64,000 nucleotides of DNA from Puccinia triticina (GCF_026914185.1 NC_070564.1:496001-560000), one strand, 5' to 3'. Shown: positions 33,157 to 44,703, numbered from the stretch's first letter. The notes: generated by a model from the sequence alone, not told the origin. Numbers and translations: made by a program.

Positions 33157-33222
33157 CTCAGTCTACATATCAGAGGCATAAGCACGCATGCTTATCCCCA
33201 TTGTTTGGATATGTAGACTGAG
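33157..33222. repeat. Perfect 15-bp inverted repeat (hairpin)
   Basis: CTCAGTCTACATATC (33157-33171) and GATATGTAGACTGAG (33208-33222) are exact inverted copies with a 36-base loop that itself contains the near-palindrome gcacgcatgc. It may be the end of a mobile element or a transcript hairpin. Confidence 0.65.
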
Positions 33223-33316
33223 CATTTGCTCAGCCGCCCCACTGCATTCCCACACGTGCTGCATTGAGCGGACATTCTACACTGCTAGCCCTATATAAAT
33301 TTCCACACTGGAGTAT

Positions 33317-35160
33317 ACAGCCCTTCCAGAAAAGGATGGCATTCACAAGGAATTACCGCCCCTTGCTTGTGCAAATCCTTGCACTTTGTGATCCAGGTAG
33401 GTTTGAAGTGGAGCTTAAGCTTAAGCATGTAGCCACATCATCATGCTATGTCCGACCGGACCAATTTGCCCCCCCCCCCTCCAGCAGCGGCCAGATCATG
33501 CTTCCCCCCTCAATTCCATCTCTCCCGGCTTGAAGAATCTCACTGCAAACCGTTTGCCTGCCTTTTTTTCCACTAATATCAGTTGTTAACAATCACTCCT
33601 CAATATGGCTGAACAGCCACATATCTAAATAAAAAAAAGGGAAGGTATTGAATATTCTATATTGCAATCTATTCGGTTGAATTTCACCCTGTTTTTTTTT
33701 GTGTCTTCCAACACTTTGTGATGGACCTTGGACGGCGGCGGTCTCCGTACTCTCACTTTCTTTTTCTACTTTTTAGCCATATCTTGTTGCTCTGCGCATT
33801 CCAACCTCTTCAAAATTGAATGCAAGGTTGAGAAATGATTTGCTTTTCATTGTCAGGATTTTAAAATTGTTTTTGATTACTGTAACGAGACAGAAAATCT
33901 TCAAAATGCAATGATCATTTCCATTCAATTAACCTCTGGTAGGATATCAACAATCTGAAAGGTAGTCTTGTTGCTTTTTCACTGGGAAAAAATGTGCGCC
34001 CAATGAGCCTGTTTGCCCTGAATTTGCCGGATCCAGGCGACTCCGGTTGTCACGCTTTATATAAACTGTAGCCCTACTTCAAGCACTTCTCCAAAAGGAG
34101 AATTGGGAATGATCTGGTGTTTTTGCTTCGTCAGAACCACACCGGCTGAGCTTTTATAATTCTTTATGAGGCAGCTAGCCAAGTCGTGACATGGTTGAGT
34201 ATTCACTGAAGTGTTTTCTTTACTGAATACCGGCAAGTGTTCTTATTGTTGTATAGCACAAAAACACTTAACCAAAAACACGTGAACAACAGTCTAACAG
34301 GAACCAGGTTGTTTGGTAATTAGGTTTCTATTTTGAGTGAGAGCACTCTTGGTATATTAAGAAGGAAAACAGCCGTATTTTATTGCACACTTTCAAAAAA
34401 AAAAATGTCTACCCAGAAATGTTATTCAAAAAACCAACACAATCACATAAATAATACCAAAGATTGATTAAAACTTGTACAGCAGTTTTTCCTTGCATTG
34501 AAGTGATGAAAGGCCGAAAAAATAACAAAACGTTGAGGCCCATAAAACCATCAATGATAAGTTAAAATTTTATTTTGGAGTTGAGCTTCCTGGGTCATTT
34601 CAAGAGGTAGTACGGGGACCCAGAGAAGGAAGCCTTATGCAACAAACTCGGCCGTAATATAAGGCAAACAAAGCTAACTAGGGCTTCATGAAAAGGGATT
34701 CCTTTGCACCTGAAGAATTCCTATCACTCCCGGCAATGGCTTGATCACCATGAATCATCACATTATTTCCGGCTGCTCTAATTTGCTTTCATTCAATCTT
34801 TCTAACGTCAAAATCAACGACTCTAGAGACCTACAATTTTCCGCTGATTTTGCAGTCCAATTTGCCTTCCTGTAGATCAGTAGGAGCGTTTTGCCGAGTT
34901 CCACGGAGCAAGGAGGGGGAGGGTGGAAAAGTGTTCAGCCGTTCGTGGAGCCGGGACAGGTGGAATTGAGGGGGGAAGCATGATCTGGCCGCTGCTGGAG
35001 GGGGGGGGCGAATTGGTCCAGTCGGACATAGCATTATGATGTGGCTATATGCTTAAGCTTAAGCTCCACTGCAAACTTACCTGGATCACAAAGTGCAAGG
35101 ATTTGCACAAGCAAGGGGCGGTAATTCCTTGCAAATGCTATCCTTTCCTGGAAGGGCTGT
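33317..35160. mobile_element. Structure bounded by long (about 210 bp) inverted repeats
   Basis: 33317-33535 and 34955-35160 are inverted copies, roughly 93% identical by eye. Both begin ACAGCCCTTCCAG at the outer edge and share cgccccttgcttgtgcaaat, gagcttaagcttaagcat and cagcagcggccagatcatgc. The 1.4-kb interior is AT-rich and has no transposase frame. No target duplication is evident. It is either a foldback/MULE-like non-autonomous element or two oppositely oriented copies of one repeat. Confidence 0.65.
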
Positions 35161-35280
35161 AAGCTCCTGGGTCCACTCATTAGATTGATAAGCTCAAACT
35201 TTGAGCTCCACCACTAGGATGTCAAATCCACATGGACAGGAAAATCAAATGTAAAGACTGTAATATGAAGATGTGTTTGG

Positions 35281-35364
35281 TGAGACTCAAGAGTCAAACT
35301 CACAACCTCAGCTAAGCTGAGACAAACACTAGAGTGCTGCCTTTACCAATTAGGCTACAGACAC
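35281..35364 (-). repeat. tRNA-derived (class II-like) sequence, possible SINE head
   Basis: On the minus strand: an A-box-like tagcctaattggtaaagg with GCC/GGC D-stem, a strong variable-arm hairpin (ctcagc-tta-gctgag), and a B-box-like gagtttgactc. The acceptor and T stems do not pair, so this is not a functional tRNA. Similarity to tRNA-Ser/Leu architecture suggests a pseudogene or SINE. Confidence 0.35.
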
Positions 35365-35767
35365 TTGTGGCTGCCAGCTGCTCATGGGTCAGTCCAACAG
35401 CCCTCCATACTGTGGTGATACATCAGGGTATCAGACTAACAGACAACTCAACATTTTTCTTCTCCGTGGGAAAAGGGAGCAATAAGCATTGTACTAGGCA
35501 GGAGGAGGGAAAGGAACAAAAATGGTGATACAGTTTTAAGCTGAAAAATGAAGAGGATGTCCTGAGGAAACAACAAGGTGCCCGAGTTTCAGACCCACTA
35601 TGGTAGCCTTCAGGAGGGCAAATGCTGGATTTTTTTTCCAAGAACTAGGAAATCTCTGTAGGAGATTCTAACACAGAATCATAGATTCTATCTTGACCAA
35701 AATGGAAGAAAAAAAGCATCGTGATTGAAAATTCAACAAACATGACTTACTGGGTGGTATTGATCTA

Positions 35768-36381
35768 TCAATCTTTACTTCCTAGGACAATGAGTGTTGT
35801 GACATTTTCTTGACCAGCGTCTGGAATATTGAAATTCAAGACCTCAAGTTCAGGGAAGTACTCAACGCAAGATGGGGAGCAGATAGCCAAGGACGAGCGG
35901 GAAGGGTCATTGGCGACGAGAGTCGCAGCCTCCGCGGTCGAAGATGTGGCCACCGTTAGGCGTGCGGGTAATGGAGAGCGATGTGCTTTTGACATTGTCC
36001 CAGAGCCTGAGCGTGGCTATAGATTGTTCGTATAGGATGATGGGATTCCGCCCCGGAGATGGTGATGGGGAGGATTTGGCTGGTGTGGATGGTTTGCGGG
36101 CGATGAGACAGTGTTCGACCTTGAGTCTAATCCGTTCGTCGAGCGTTCGAGTACATATATCGAACCGCTTGGGGCTCCGATAGATCTCTCGAGTCTGCAC
36201 GACCGGACCGAAATAAGAATTCTCGATCGGAACGACCGCCCAGGATGCCCGAGCTCGGCTGGGGCGTGGAATAAGAGCATGGACGGCATCGTGGATTGTG
36301 TCGTAGGGCACGAGAGAATACTCCGGCCCGCTAAATCGTTTTCGCGTGACCTCGTGAGGATACGTTCCAATTGGACCCAGG
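35768..36381 (-). pseudogene. PHA2: Prephenate dehydratase, broken (frameshifts, no start, no ACT domain)
   Basis: The intact enzyme turns prephenate into phenylpyruvate in phenylalanine synthesis. Motifs occur in order on the minus strand but in three frames: YLGPIGTYPHEVTRKRF and VPYDTIHDAVHA, WAVVPIENSYFG and VEHCLIA in one frame; IRTIYSHAQALGQCQKHIA in a second; TVATSSTAEAATLVAND, LAICSPSCVEYF and TTLIVLGS in a third. The shifts occur near 36048 and 35965, with no room for introns. Upstream of YLGP the frame meets a stop without an ATG, and downstream no ACT regulatory domain follows. Sequencing indels could explain the two shifts, but the missing ends and the adjacent inverted duplicate favour a decayed copy. 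Confidence 0.75.
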
Positions 36382-36664
36382 TAGGCTACATACGCTAGCT
36401 CTTGATTGCGAGGTCGCCGTTGATCCGGGCAGGGTTACGCCGGTCATTTCGGAAGAGTGGACACGAAGTTGACAAAGGAACCCCGACTGGACTACACCTT
36501 CTTGGAGATCCCGCGCAAGATTATGCACCCGGCTGGCTCATAAACCGACGAGGTTTCCGTCCTGGGTCCGATTGGAACGTATCCTCACGAGGTCACGCGA
36601 AAACGATTTAGCGGGCCGGAGTATTCTCTCGTGCCCTACGACACAATCCACGATGCCGTCCATG
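36278..36664. repeat. 104-bp near-perfect inverted duplication of the dehydratase 5' region
   Basis: 36278-36381 and 36561-36664 are inverted copies with one mismatch by eye (36372 versus 36570) and a 179-base spacer. Both arms encode the GPIGTYPH..VPYDTIHDAV segment of prephenate dehydratase, in opposite directions. Flanking sequences differ abruptly at both ends. Confidence 0.9.
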
Positions 36665-36896
36665 TTCCCCAGTGCCAGTGGATGCCCAGCTAGCGGAATG
36701 GATCTAATTTGTTACGTTAGGGGCAGTCTTACCCAAATGGGTAGCATATCTGCCCACCGTTGAGTCAAATATATTAATTTTGTTACTTTTGGATTGAAAG
36801 GATTGACGGATGATAAATAACAAGACAAATAAAACAAAGTTTGGAAGGAGCACACGTAATGAAAAAAGAATTAGCAAGAGTATCAGACAGAACAGC

Positions 36897-38374
36897 CTAA
36901 GGTAGAGAGTTTTGCATAGCGAGTTTCTTGAAAGAGTTCGATAGGTTTTCGTATACGAGGAACGCAACGCAAGTGCCGGGAAGGACTCTAACTGCATTGA
37001 TAGCGAGGCCCTTGTAGAAGGCCTTGATGCCCTCGGTGCGGTAGGTGTGGAGGGTACAATGAGCGATCGATTGGTAATGTACGCCTGCTGGGGGTGTTGT
37101 GGGTGGCGAAGGTACTGGCAAAGCCTTCGTCGAAGGAACAGGCAGTGTCTTGGGCTGGCGGACAAACAGTTGGTTCTACATAACCGTCGGGACAAGGTTG
37201 GATCACCGGCTCTCTCACCTATCTGTTCCGGGAATATGGACGGCATAGGAGGCTTACCTGGAGTCGCGAGCGGACAACTTGGTATGGATAGGTGACGCCG
37301 ATGGCCAGAAGTTTGGAGGCGCCACTGAGGAGGATATATTCCAGGTTACTCTGGCAAGAGGGTTTACCGAGAGACAGAGAAGATAGCTAAGCAAAAAACA
37401 AAAACGCTGGAAGGATTGCGGGGGACATGTGGAAGCTCACTAGAGGAAGACTGTCAGTCTCAGCGGAAGAAGTCTGGGTCCGATCGGGCTCGGGACGGAT
37501 GAGGTCTTGTCTCCATCTTTTCAGCTCCTCGTAGGCCATGAATTGGATTGCCCCATTGGAGACGCCGATTAATGCTAAGACGGATCCCTTCCAGAGCCCC
37601 CCGACGCCTTCTTCTCTCGAGATCCTCACCAGACCATCTTTGATGATCACCCAATATTGCATCTCATATGAGAACCTTTGAGGTTGTTGGGCCAGGGAAA
37701 AGAGGCATAGACTGACCCCACAGGTTCCTGTAGGCGCCTGAATCCTCCGCGCGACTCGTGAACATCCGCGTCTTAACTACCCATAACGGATTGGTGATCA
37801 TGGCGGTTACAAATCCTGAGGAAGCTGATGCAAAGAGATGTTGAGAAGCCGAAAGCTTGATATTTCTTCCCTCCGAATCCCTCGACATTCGTTCTTTAAT
37901 CATCGAATACCTGAACAACAACAAAAACTCGCTCCTGGAATCGGTTTCTGAAAAAATGCAGGGGAGGAAGCAGGAGGGGGTGCGGACCACATGAAATAGA
38001 AGCCCCAGCTGGCGGCATTTCCGACGATGTTGGGAGTCAGACCCCGATAGAGACCCAAGAAGCCGTCATTGGAGATGATTTCTCTGATGCTTGAGAGGGA
38101 TTTTGATCGGAAGGGAAGCGGATGGAGCTGACTGGAGGAAGAAGGAAAGGAGGAGACTTGAAGCTTGACTTTGAGGAGGTCGAGGGGATGCATGCAAAGC
38201 ACGGAGACACAGCCGGCGCCGATCCCGCATACCGCTTGGTCCTGATGGGCTCGATCGGGGCGTCAGAATGCATCCGGAGGTCGCTTGCGATGACAGGAGC
38301 AACAGGAGACTGACGATGGCAGGTGTTCCGAACAGGCTCGAGTGCTGTGTGGTTCCCCGGGAGTTTTCTGGCAT
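36897..38374 (-). CDS. Mitochondrial carrier of the folate/FAD type (SLC25A32/Flx1-like)
   Basis: Inner-membrane transporter. Six exons: 38374-38315, 38241-37988, 37910-37717, 37637-37441, 37350-37258 and 37124-36897; 341 residues, all phases consistent. Three carrier repeats are visible with signatures HPLDLLKVKLQ (about 38), NPLWVVKTRM (about 145) and YPYQVVRSRLQ (about 255). The Trp in the second and the PYQVVR in the third are the pattern of folate, FAD and related nucleotide carriers. Each repeat also has the G-x-[YW]-[KR]-G type motif: LYRGLTPN, LWKGSVLAL and FYKGLAIN. The last exon has an unusual Pro/Thr/Ala insert before the final helix pair. The start ATG is divergent from WDR33. The substrate (folate or FAD) cannot be fixed from sequence alone. 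Confidence 0.88.
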
Positions 38375-38629
38375 GAAGCTGGTCGTCTTGCTTCTCTCCA
38401 GCCAGCCAGCCCACTCGGCGCTTGGGTGTCTGCCGGGGGGCAGCACCCGAGCCCCCGGGGTGCCAGCCCTCCCGCACGGCGCGTGGGGAGCAGGCCAGCG
38501 GAGGATGCACGACCACAATATTAGCCCAATGGATCCAAGGTGAGAAAAGAAAATCAATAAATCAATGTGTAGTTTGGCCGATTGATCGGTCGAGCTGGGC
38601 TCCTACTGAGTGTGTGCCTCAATCCCAGC
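38375..38629. promoter_or_regulatory. Shared 255-bp divergent promoter between the carrier and WDR33
   Basis: The two start codons face away from each other with only 255 bp between. The region is GC-rich, with no TATA box, and has cccgggg-type palindromes near 38455. A bidirectional promoter is inferred. Confidence 0.5.
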
Positions 38630-41357
38630 ATGAATGCAGATAACGCTACGAGTCGTGAGCAGGGAGATGGACGAACGCAGCAGTCACCCTCGTCCCCTTC
38701 GTCATCTCCCAAGAAAGCCTCGGCAAGCGGAACGATCGACCTCAGACCGCATATGGGTCGAAAACAGGGCTGGGATGCATGGAGACCTGGGCCCTACGGT
38801 CCCCCAACCCCTCCGAGTATGGAGAAGCGGTTGGCTGAAGAGAGTGCGTTGGAGGCGGCGGCGATGATGGGTCATGGACGACAGGATGGTCGGGCTCGCA
38901 AGATTAGACCTCGGAGGACGGTGGATGTGGGGGGATCGATGTCGCGCTGGAATTTGGTAGACCATTACATCGTCTATTTCTTAAAATCCAGAAATTATTA
39001 ACGCTATGCTGAGACCCCTATTTTATTTTATTTCAGATGAGATCCTTGAAGACATGTCCCGATGAACAGTACTTTATCAGACCTTGTGTAGATCATTTGA
39101 TCGAAGTGGGTGGTTTCTTGGTACACTTTTCGAAGAACTGCAAATTTAATAGACGGTATCTGGCAATGTCCATGTGCTCTAGTTTTTACCACCTCAGGCG
39201 TACAGCACCAACCCATCAACGTCAATTTTAACGAAATATGTTCACACATCTACCAATAAAATACGCTGTCCAATCAACATTGTTCGGGTAGGTCAACTCA
39301 TCAGAAAGCAGCGCTCCTACTGGATGTCCCAGAGGAGGAAAATGTGATACCAAGTCTGACTGAAAGCTTTTCTTTTCCGAAGTTTACACCTGACGCGAGG
39401 AGAGTTTTGACAGGGGCGGCGAGTGGCGAATTTACTTTATGGAACGCGCTCACGTTTAACTTTGAGACGATCCTACAAGCACACGACACGGCTGTTCGAG
39501 CGCTCGATTGGTCAAAGTCCGGAGCCTGGCTGGTCTCTGGAGATAACAACGGGATCATCAAGTACTTTCAACCGAACATGAACAATCTCCAGATGTTCGA
39601 AGGACACAAGGACAGCATTCGGGATATCAGTTTCTCACCTAACGACAGTAGGTTTGTTAGTTGCGGGGACGATGGAGTCATCAAGCTCTGGGGGTTCGAG
39701 GAGCGGAGAGAAGAGAGAAATTTCACGGGTCCGCAATGTATCTTATACATCTTGTCTTGGTGCCTCGACCACTGGGTAATTCTAAATGATCTGCTGACTG
39801 CTCTCATCATTGCTGACTATGGTCCGTAGGACATGGATGGGATGTCAAGTGCGTCAAATGGCATCCAACCAAAGGATTGATTTGCTCTGGGGGCAAAGAT
39901 AGTCTGGTAAAGTTCTGGGATCCACGGATCGGGAAATGTTTGGCTACTCTGTCAGTCCCCGCCAAAAGAAAGAAAGAAAAAGATTACAATCTCGATTTCC
40001 TATCTGATCTTCACCCTGCCAAATTATGGAGCATTTCACTAAGAAAGAGCAACTATTAAATTCTGATCAGGCACGGACACAAGAATAGCGTTCAAGCATG
40101 TGCTTGGAACCCCAACGGACATATTATTGCAACAGCCTCTCGTGATCAGTTGATCAAAGTATTTGACATACGGATGATGAAAGAGTTGGCTAATCTTCGA
40201 GGGCATAAAAAAGAAGTTTGTTGTGAGTGTTCGATTCTCAGAGGTTCGACCTGCATTCGATGAGCCTTAATAATTTGGCCGCACCTACCAGCTCTTGCGT
40301 GGCATCCTATACATCACGATCTGCTGACGTCGGGAGGCTCGGATGGGTCGATCTTCTACTGGTGCTTGCCTGATTCGAATCCCATCGATTCACTTGACTT
40401 TGCACATGATAGCAATGTATGGTCACTAGATTACCATCCTCTGGGACATACTCTCGTCAGTGTTAGCAACGATCACACGACTAGGTTTTGGAGTCGAGGC
40501 AGACCAGGTGTGAAGATCGCCAATGATAGGTTCCATGTGGGTAAGGAGCGGGCCCGAGAGATGGGCGTCAAGGATGAGGAGGAACAAGGTAAATATGCAT
40601 TCATCCTTTGTACTTCATACACCAGTGACTCACCTGGCTATTGTATGATATTCGAACGCTCTCAGTCGATGACTTCTTCGTACCTGGTCTCACCAATCAG
40701 TTCGGACACGCTACCGTGGGAAGCTTCTTTAGTGCAGGAACGTTTGGACAGCCTTCTACGAAAGATCGGAACATGTCTGAAATGGACGCTCAAGTACAGT
40801 TACCTCCGTCGTTTTTAGGTGGAGCGTTTGGGGCAAACGGGCCTTCAGGTATGGGCTTGCCGGTACCGCCCCGACCAGCAGAATCAGTTGCAATGGCGGG
40901 TGGAGGTGGAAGTGGTGGGCAAGAGTTGGCCAGCATACCCGGATTTGGACGGGCAGTCGATAAAAGCGACAATTCACTTCCCGGGTTGGCACTTACCGCC
41001 AACCAGATCAATCACCCAGTACAAACCTCAGGCTGGAGAAGAGGCCCACTACCCAGTCAGGAAGCCGCCATGGGGCGCGATTTGGGCGGCTTTGGTGGAG
41101 ACATGGGGCATCAACAGACTGGCAAAAACAGATGGCGGGGCAATAAAGGTAACCATAATCAACACCATCGGCAACACCAAAATCGCTGGTCTTCAAATAT
41201 CCACAACAATCTTTCCGCCCAGCAGCAGCATCATCATCTTCCTGCTGGGGGGCCGCCTGGTGGCGGTGCTGGTCCGGGGAACAACAATAACATGCTCATC
41301 GACGAATTCGGAAGAGAAATCCCTAATCAAGCTTTTACAAATAACAAATTCAAATAA
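38630..41357 (+). CDS. PFS2: mRNA polyadenylation factor WDR33/Pfs2
   Basis: The scaffold of the cleavage and polyadenylation factor that helps recognise AAUAAA. Eight exons: 38630-38956, 39037-39105, 39198-39287, 39383-39728, 39830-39950, 40071-40222, 40292-40588 and 40666-41357; 697 residues, all phases consistent. Residues 1-109 are a Ser/Pro-rich then basic N-terminus with [10 protein letters not shown]. The family signature [19 protein letters not shown] (about 145-163) precedes seven WD40 repeats, including [46 protein letters not shown] and [13 protein letters not shown]. After residue 465 the tail is low-complexity Gly/Pro/Asn/His/Gln and ends near [11 protein letters not shown]. Fungal Pfs2 is shorter; the long tail recalls animal WDR33. 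Confidence 0.95.
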
Positions 41358-42329
41358 TGATGTCTGTATTCGAGATCATATAATGATTTTTTTGAAAAAT
41401 GAAAAAAGATCTTGATTGGCTTGTAGTTTTATTATTTAAACAAGATAAATACATCCACACTGTCCTCCTAACTTAACGCAAGTCTCGCTTCGGAGATAGC
41501 CTGGGCTGGCGCGAACCTCCGAAGCTTCGCAACCCTAGGTGCCTTCGGCGCCCCAGGTCCCCCGCCCCCTGAAACGAGGGGATTGTGCTAAGCTGGTAAG
41601 TACCAGCATCGGCAGAAACTTAGCTACTCTTGATGCCCGGTTCGTTCCGGTCATCAAGCGCGACGGTAAAATCAAAGGAAATCTTTGTGAGATTGCAAGT
41701 AGCATGCCAAGATGCTGGGATTCCAACCAGCTGCAGAAAAAGGCAAGCAAAGCAAACCCTTTCCGCAGTCCAGCCTGTGAAGCTGCAGATGAAAATTTCC
41801 TTTTAGCCCACTTCTGACTGCACACCCATCTAATTTCTTCACAGCCTCTGTTACCATTAGAGTCACCTATATCAAACTTATATCCTCATCCCTTGGAAGT
41901 AATTGTGATGTAAAAAGCTGGCTTGGAAGGTTTCGTGAGGCCAGAACTGTGAGAACCTGTCCAATCTTGACCTGCAATTGGCCCAATGGGTCCATCTCAT
42001 TGCTGAGGAACAGCCCTAGCAAGAATGGCTGCTGGCAGCCAATTTTTGTTGGAAATATTTGTTTGAAAAAATATGGACAAGATAGCTGAGATCAAGTGCT
42101 ACAACATGGTCAGCTGGGATTAAAAGCATAGAGCTAATTTTAAAACAAATGTGAATACAAACCTCCTGGTTTTTCTTCAAAAAAAAACCCCCCTGTCAGC
42201 CTCAGGCCAGGAATCTGAATTTGGTCCTAAGCCTCTCCTTCGGAGAAGCTTTGTGCCTCCTCAAAGAGGCTTAGGTAAGCTTGATACAACCTCTGATATA
42301 TGCTATGGGACTCTGTCCATCCTAGGTGC
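41358..42329. other. Intergenic; contains a third decayed copy of the basic-protein family
   Basis: 41700-41775 shares ccaaccagctgcagaaaaa.gcaagcaaagcaa and ccgcagtccagcc with 27.7 kb and 7.2 kb. A 92-codon frame at 41539 runs through it but has no domain. Repeated cttcggag/ctccgaag words lie at 41490-41530 and 42238. Confidence 0.4.
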
Positions 42330-42531
42330 AATGGTGTAACCATTACAATACATTGAGTGTATTGGGTAAACGTTTTTCATTGAAGATGCATACCTACATG
42401 TCCAATTTTTTGTTTTTAGCCATTATCCATACAATAACAGCCAAAAACAAAAAATTGGACATGTAGGTATGCATCTTCAATGAAAAACGTTTACCCAATA
42501 CGCTCAATGTATCGTAATGGTTACACCGTTG
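42330..42531. mobile_element. Foldback element with about 92-bp arms and a loop of under 20 bases
   Basis: The left arm, gcaatggtgtaaccattaca to aattttttgtttttagcc, is repeated inverted on the right with about five mismatches, ending gtaatggttacaccgttgc. The loop is attatccatacaataac. Part of the terminus (gccattacaatacatgtatc.taatggt..accgttgc) recurs near 50723-50764, so it is a repeated family. Confidence 0.85.
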
Positions 42532-44703
42532 CTAGGCGGAGACAGTTGGGGAAAGGGAAAAGTGCACAGTGCACTTACTTGAGTTGGTCCAGAAAAGAAT
42601 CAAGTTCAAGGAATTGGAAAGATAGTTGAAGGGGGGGATTTGTTGAGTTGAGACAACGGGGAAGGATTCATGTTGGCAGGGTTGATTGAGGGTTGGAAAG
42701 GAAGGAAGTCCGTCAATGGAGGGCAGTGTGTCCAAACTAGAACACAATTGGAGCACTCAGAAGACTCGCCTAGGATGTCAGGAACAACATGATTAGGATT
42801 AGGATCAAAGTGATGGAAGATCTGAAATGAAACATATGGTTCAGACCAGGTTACCGTCCATGCCACCCCATCATCTGAGTTTGGGCTGAAATAAGACTCA
42901 GAGGTTGTGAAATGTAGTGGAAATCTCATCACACACCCGCATGCACTACTTAAATGAGAAACAAAAGACAAAACCAAACATGGAAAAGAACTGGTGGAGC
43001 AGGTGTTAGAATTTCACAGGTCTCTCTCTGTTCTCTTCCCTTTTCCATGCCTGTCACTCTTTCCCTTCTTTCAAGATGCATGTGCATTTTGACCTTCTGT
43101 CCCACAGCTTGTACCCATTCCAAATAAGCTTATATATCCTGGATAGATTAGAAATGAAAATCATCAGTTCCTGCGCCTTTTCCCTGAGACCCTCAAGTCT
43201 CTTGTAGTGAGAGCATTTTTCCCTCTCAAAAGCTAGCCGTTTAGCCCTCTTTGAGAGCTTCCTTGTTTTGTTCTCAGCCTCAAGCTTTCTTCCTCAAGGC
43301 TTGTTTTTCAATCTTCCCTCCGGCTCCGAGTCCAAAATTCATCAGCATGGTGGAGGAAGAGTGGAGCAAAACTCAGGAACCTTAATTATCCAAATTTCAA
43401 CCATATTGATCTTGAAAACCATGAAACATCTTGAGGTCCAATGTGCCAGCTATGACTCTTCTGCAGAGGCGGAGTTGAGCTTTGAAATCTTGCAGAACTG
43501 CCCTAAACTGAATCTTGACACTGTGAGTGCAATACGGTGCAACACAACAAAATCTCAGATCAATGGTTTGCCCCAATCAAAGGTCACTCGGAGATAGGAT
43601 ATCAACCAGTACCAAAGGTGAGCAGGTGGTATTCTTTCTCCCAGCTGACAAGATGTTTAGCCAACACTTCCTCCAATTACCTTAGACATAGGCAACAGGG
43701 AAAGGACCCTCCGATCCTATTCTGATGAAATAGCAGGAGAAACCATTGGTTTTAGCTTGTTTGGAAATGTAAAAAAAAAGTTATTCAGTTAGCGGGAATT
43801 TTCCTACTAAGCCCACCGCGCACTCCCTGAAAATCCTAAAAATTTCAGGGAATGTAGAGTATTCAAAATTCTAAGTGCCCTAAAATTTTTGTGCGGCTGG
43901 GGCATGTAACAAGAAAGTTATCCCCTTAGTGTTTACCCCAGAAAAGCGGGTACGCAAAAAACCAGGTACAAATTAATTAATCAATTGGAAATTGAGTTTT
44001 TTGCAATTCTGATTGCATGATAATTATGTTCATCATTTTAGATTAATTTTGGTATTATTTGTGTTGCGTAGAAATGAGTAGAAAAAAACCGGGTACGCAC
44101 GCGGAAAAGGGGGTACGCAAAAACCAGGTACAAATGCGGAAATACCCGGGTACGTTTAGTAACCCCCTATTTTTAATCTTTCAATTAATAATTTTTCATG
44201 TAATATTGATTGAATCTTTGCTGTTTAGTCACAAGGCTGAAAATATGCACTACGTTGCAGAAAGCGGTGATTTCAGCGCAGCGCGGCGGGCAACGCTAAC
44301 ACTCCATCCCTAAAAAGCTGAAGTATTAGCTGCCCCGCGCTGCGCTATGGCTTCTTGCAGAGGCTGGCAGATTTTTTTTGATGAACTAGGACAGGAGGGA
44401 CAGATTGCAGAAGGATGAGTAGAGGGGGAATTCTACATCTTGCTGGCTGTACTAAACTACATAGAAGCAGAGGTGAAACAGATTGTGGCATGAGATGAGG
44501 ATAAAATGATGGAAAGCATAGAAGCAGAAAAGAAGGGGAAAAAAATATCAACACTTTTTTCCCAGGGCAGATAGAAAAAGTGCAGATGAGAAAACGCTGC
44601 GGTGCTGCTGCTACAGAAAAGTGCCGCGCAGCGGGAGGCCGGGTGGAGATGCTCTCAGGGTTGAACCCCTGGAATTGAAATGTCAAAGCTACCTTGGAAT
44701 CTA
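42532..44703. other. Intergenic, no confident gene
   Basis: A 123-codon minus-strand frame at 42606-42977 and a 109-codon plus-strand frame at 43268-43597 have no recognised motif. 43920-44170 repeats the words gggtacgcaaaaaaccaggtac and cgggtacg, a small tandem family. 44270-44345 carries cagcgcagcgcgg words like the hAT subterminal arrays at 5.4-6.6 kb. Confidence 0.35.

Noticed and set aside
32829..33221. A 130-codon plus-strand frame as a protein gene
   Set aside because: Ser/Pro/Cys-rich without domain, splice or homologue evidence; it ends in a repeat hairpin.
36704..37246. A 180-codon minus-strand frame
   Set aside because: Out-of-frame reading of the last carrier exon and its 3' flank; the carrier motifs are in another frame.
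38037..38557. Two overlapping frames of about 160 codons at the start of the carrier gene
   Set aside because: They read through the first intron in wrong frames; the carrier signature HPLDLLKVK needs the spliced frame.
42606..42977. A 123-codon minus-strand frame
   Set aside because: No recognised motif, and the only acceptor-like site would need an intron of impossible length; possible transposon debris.
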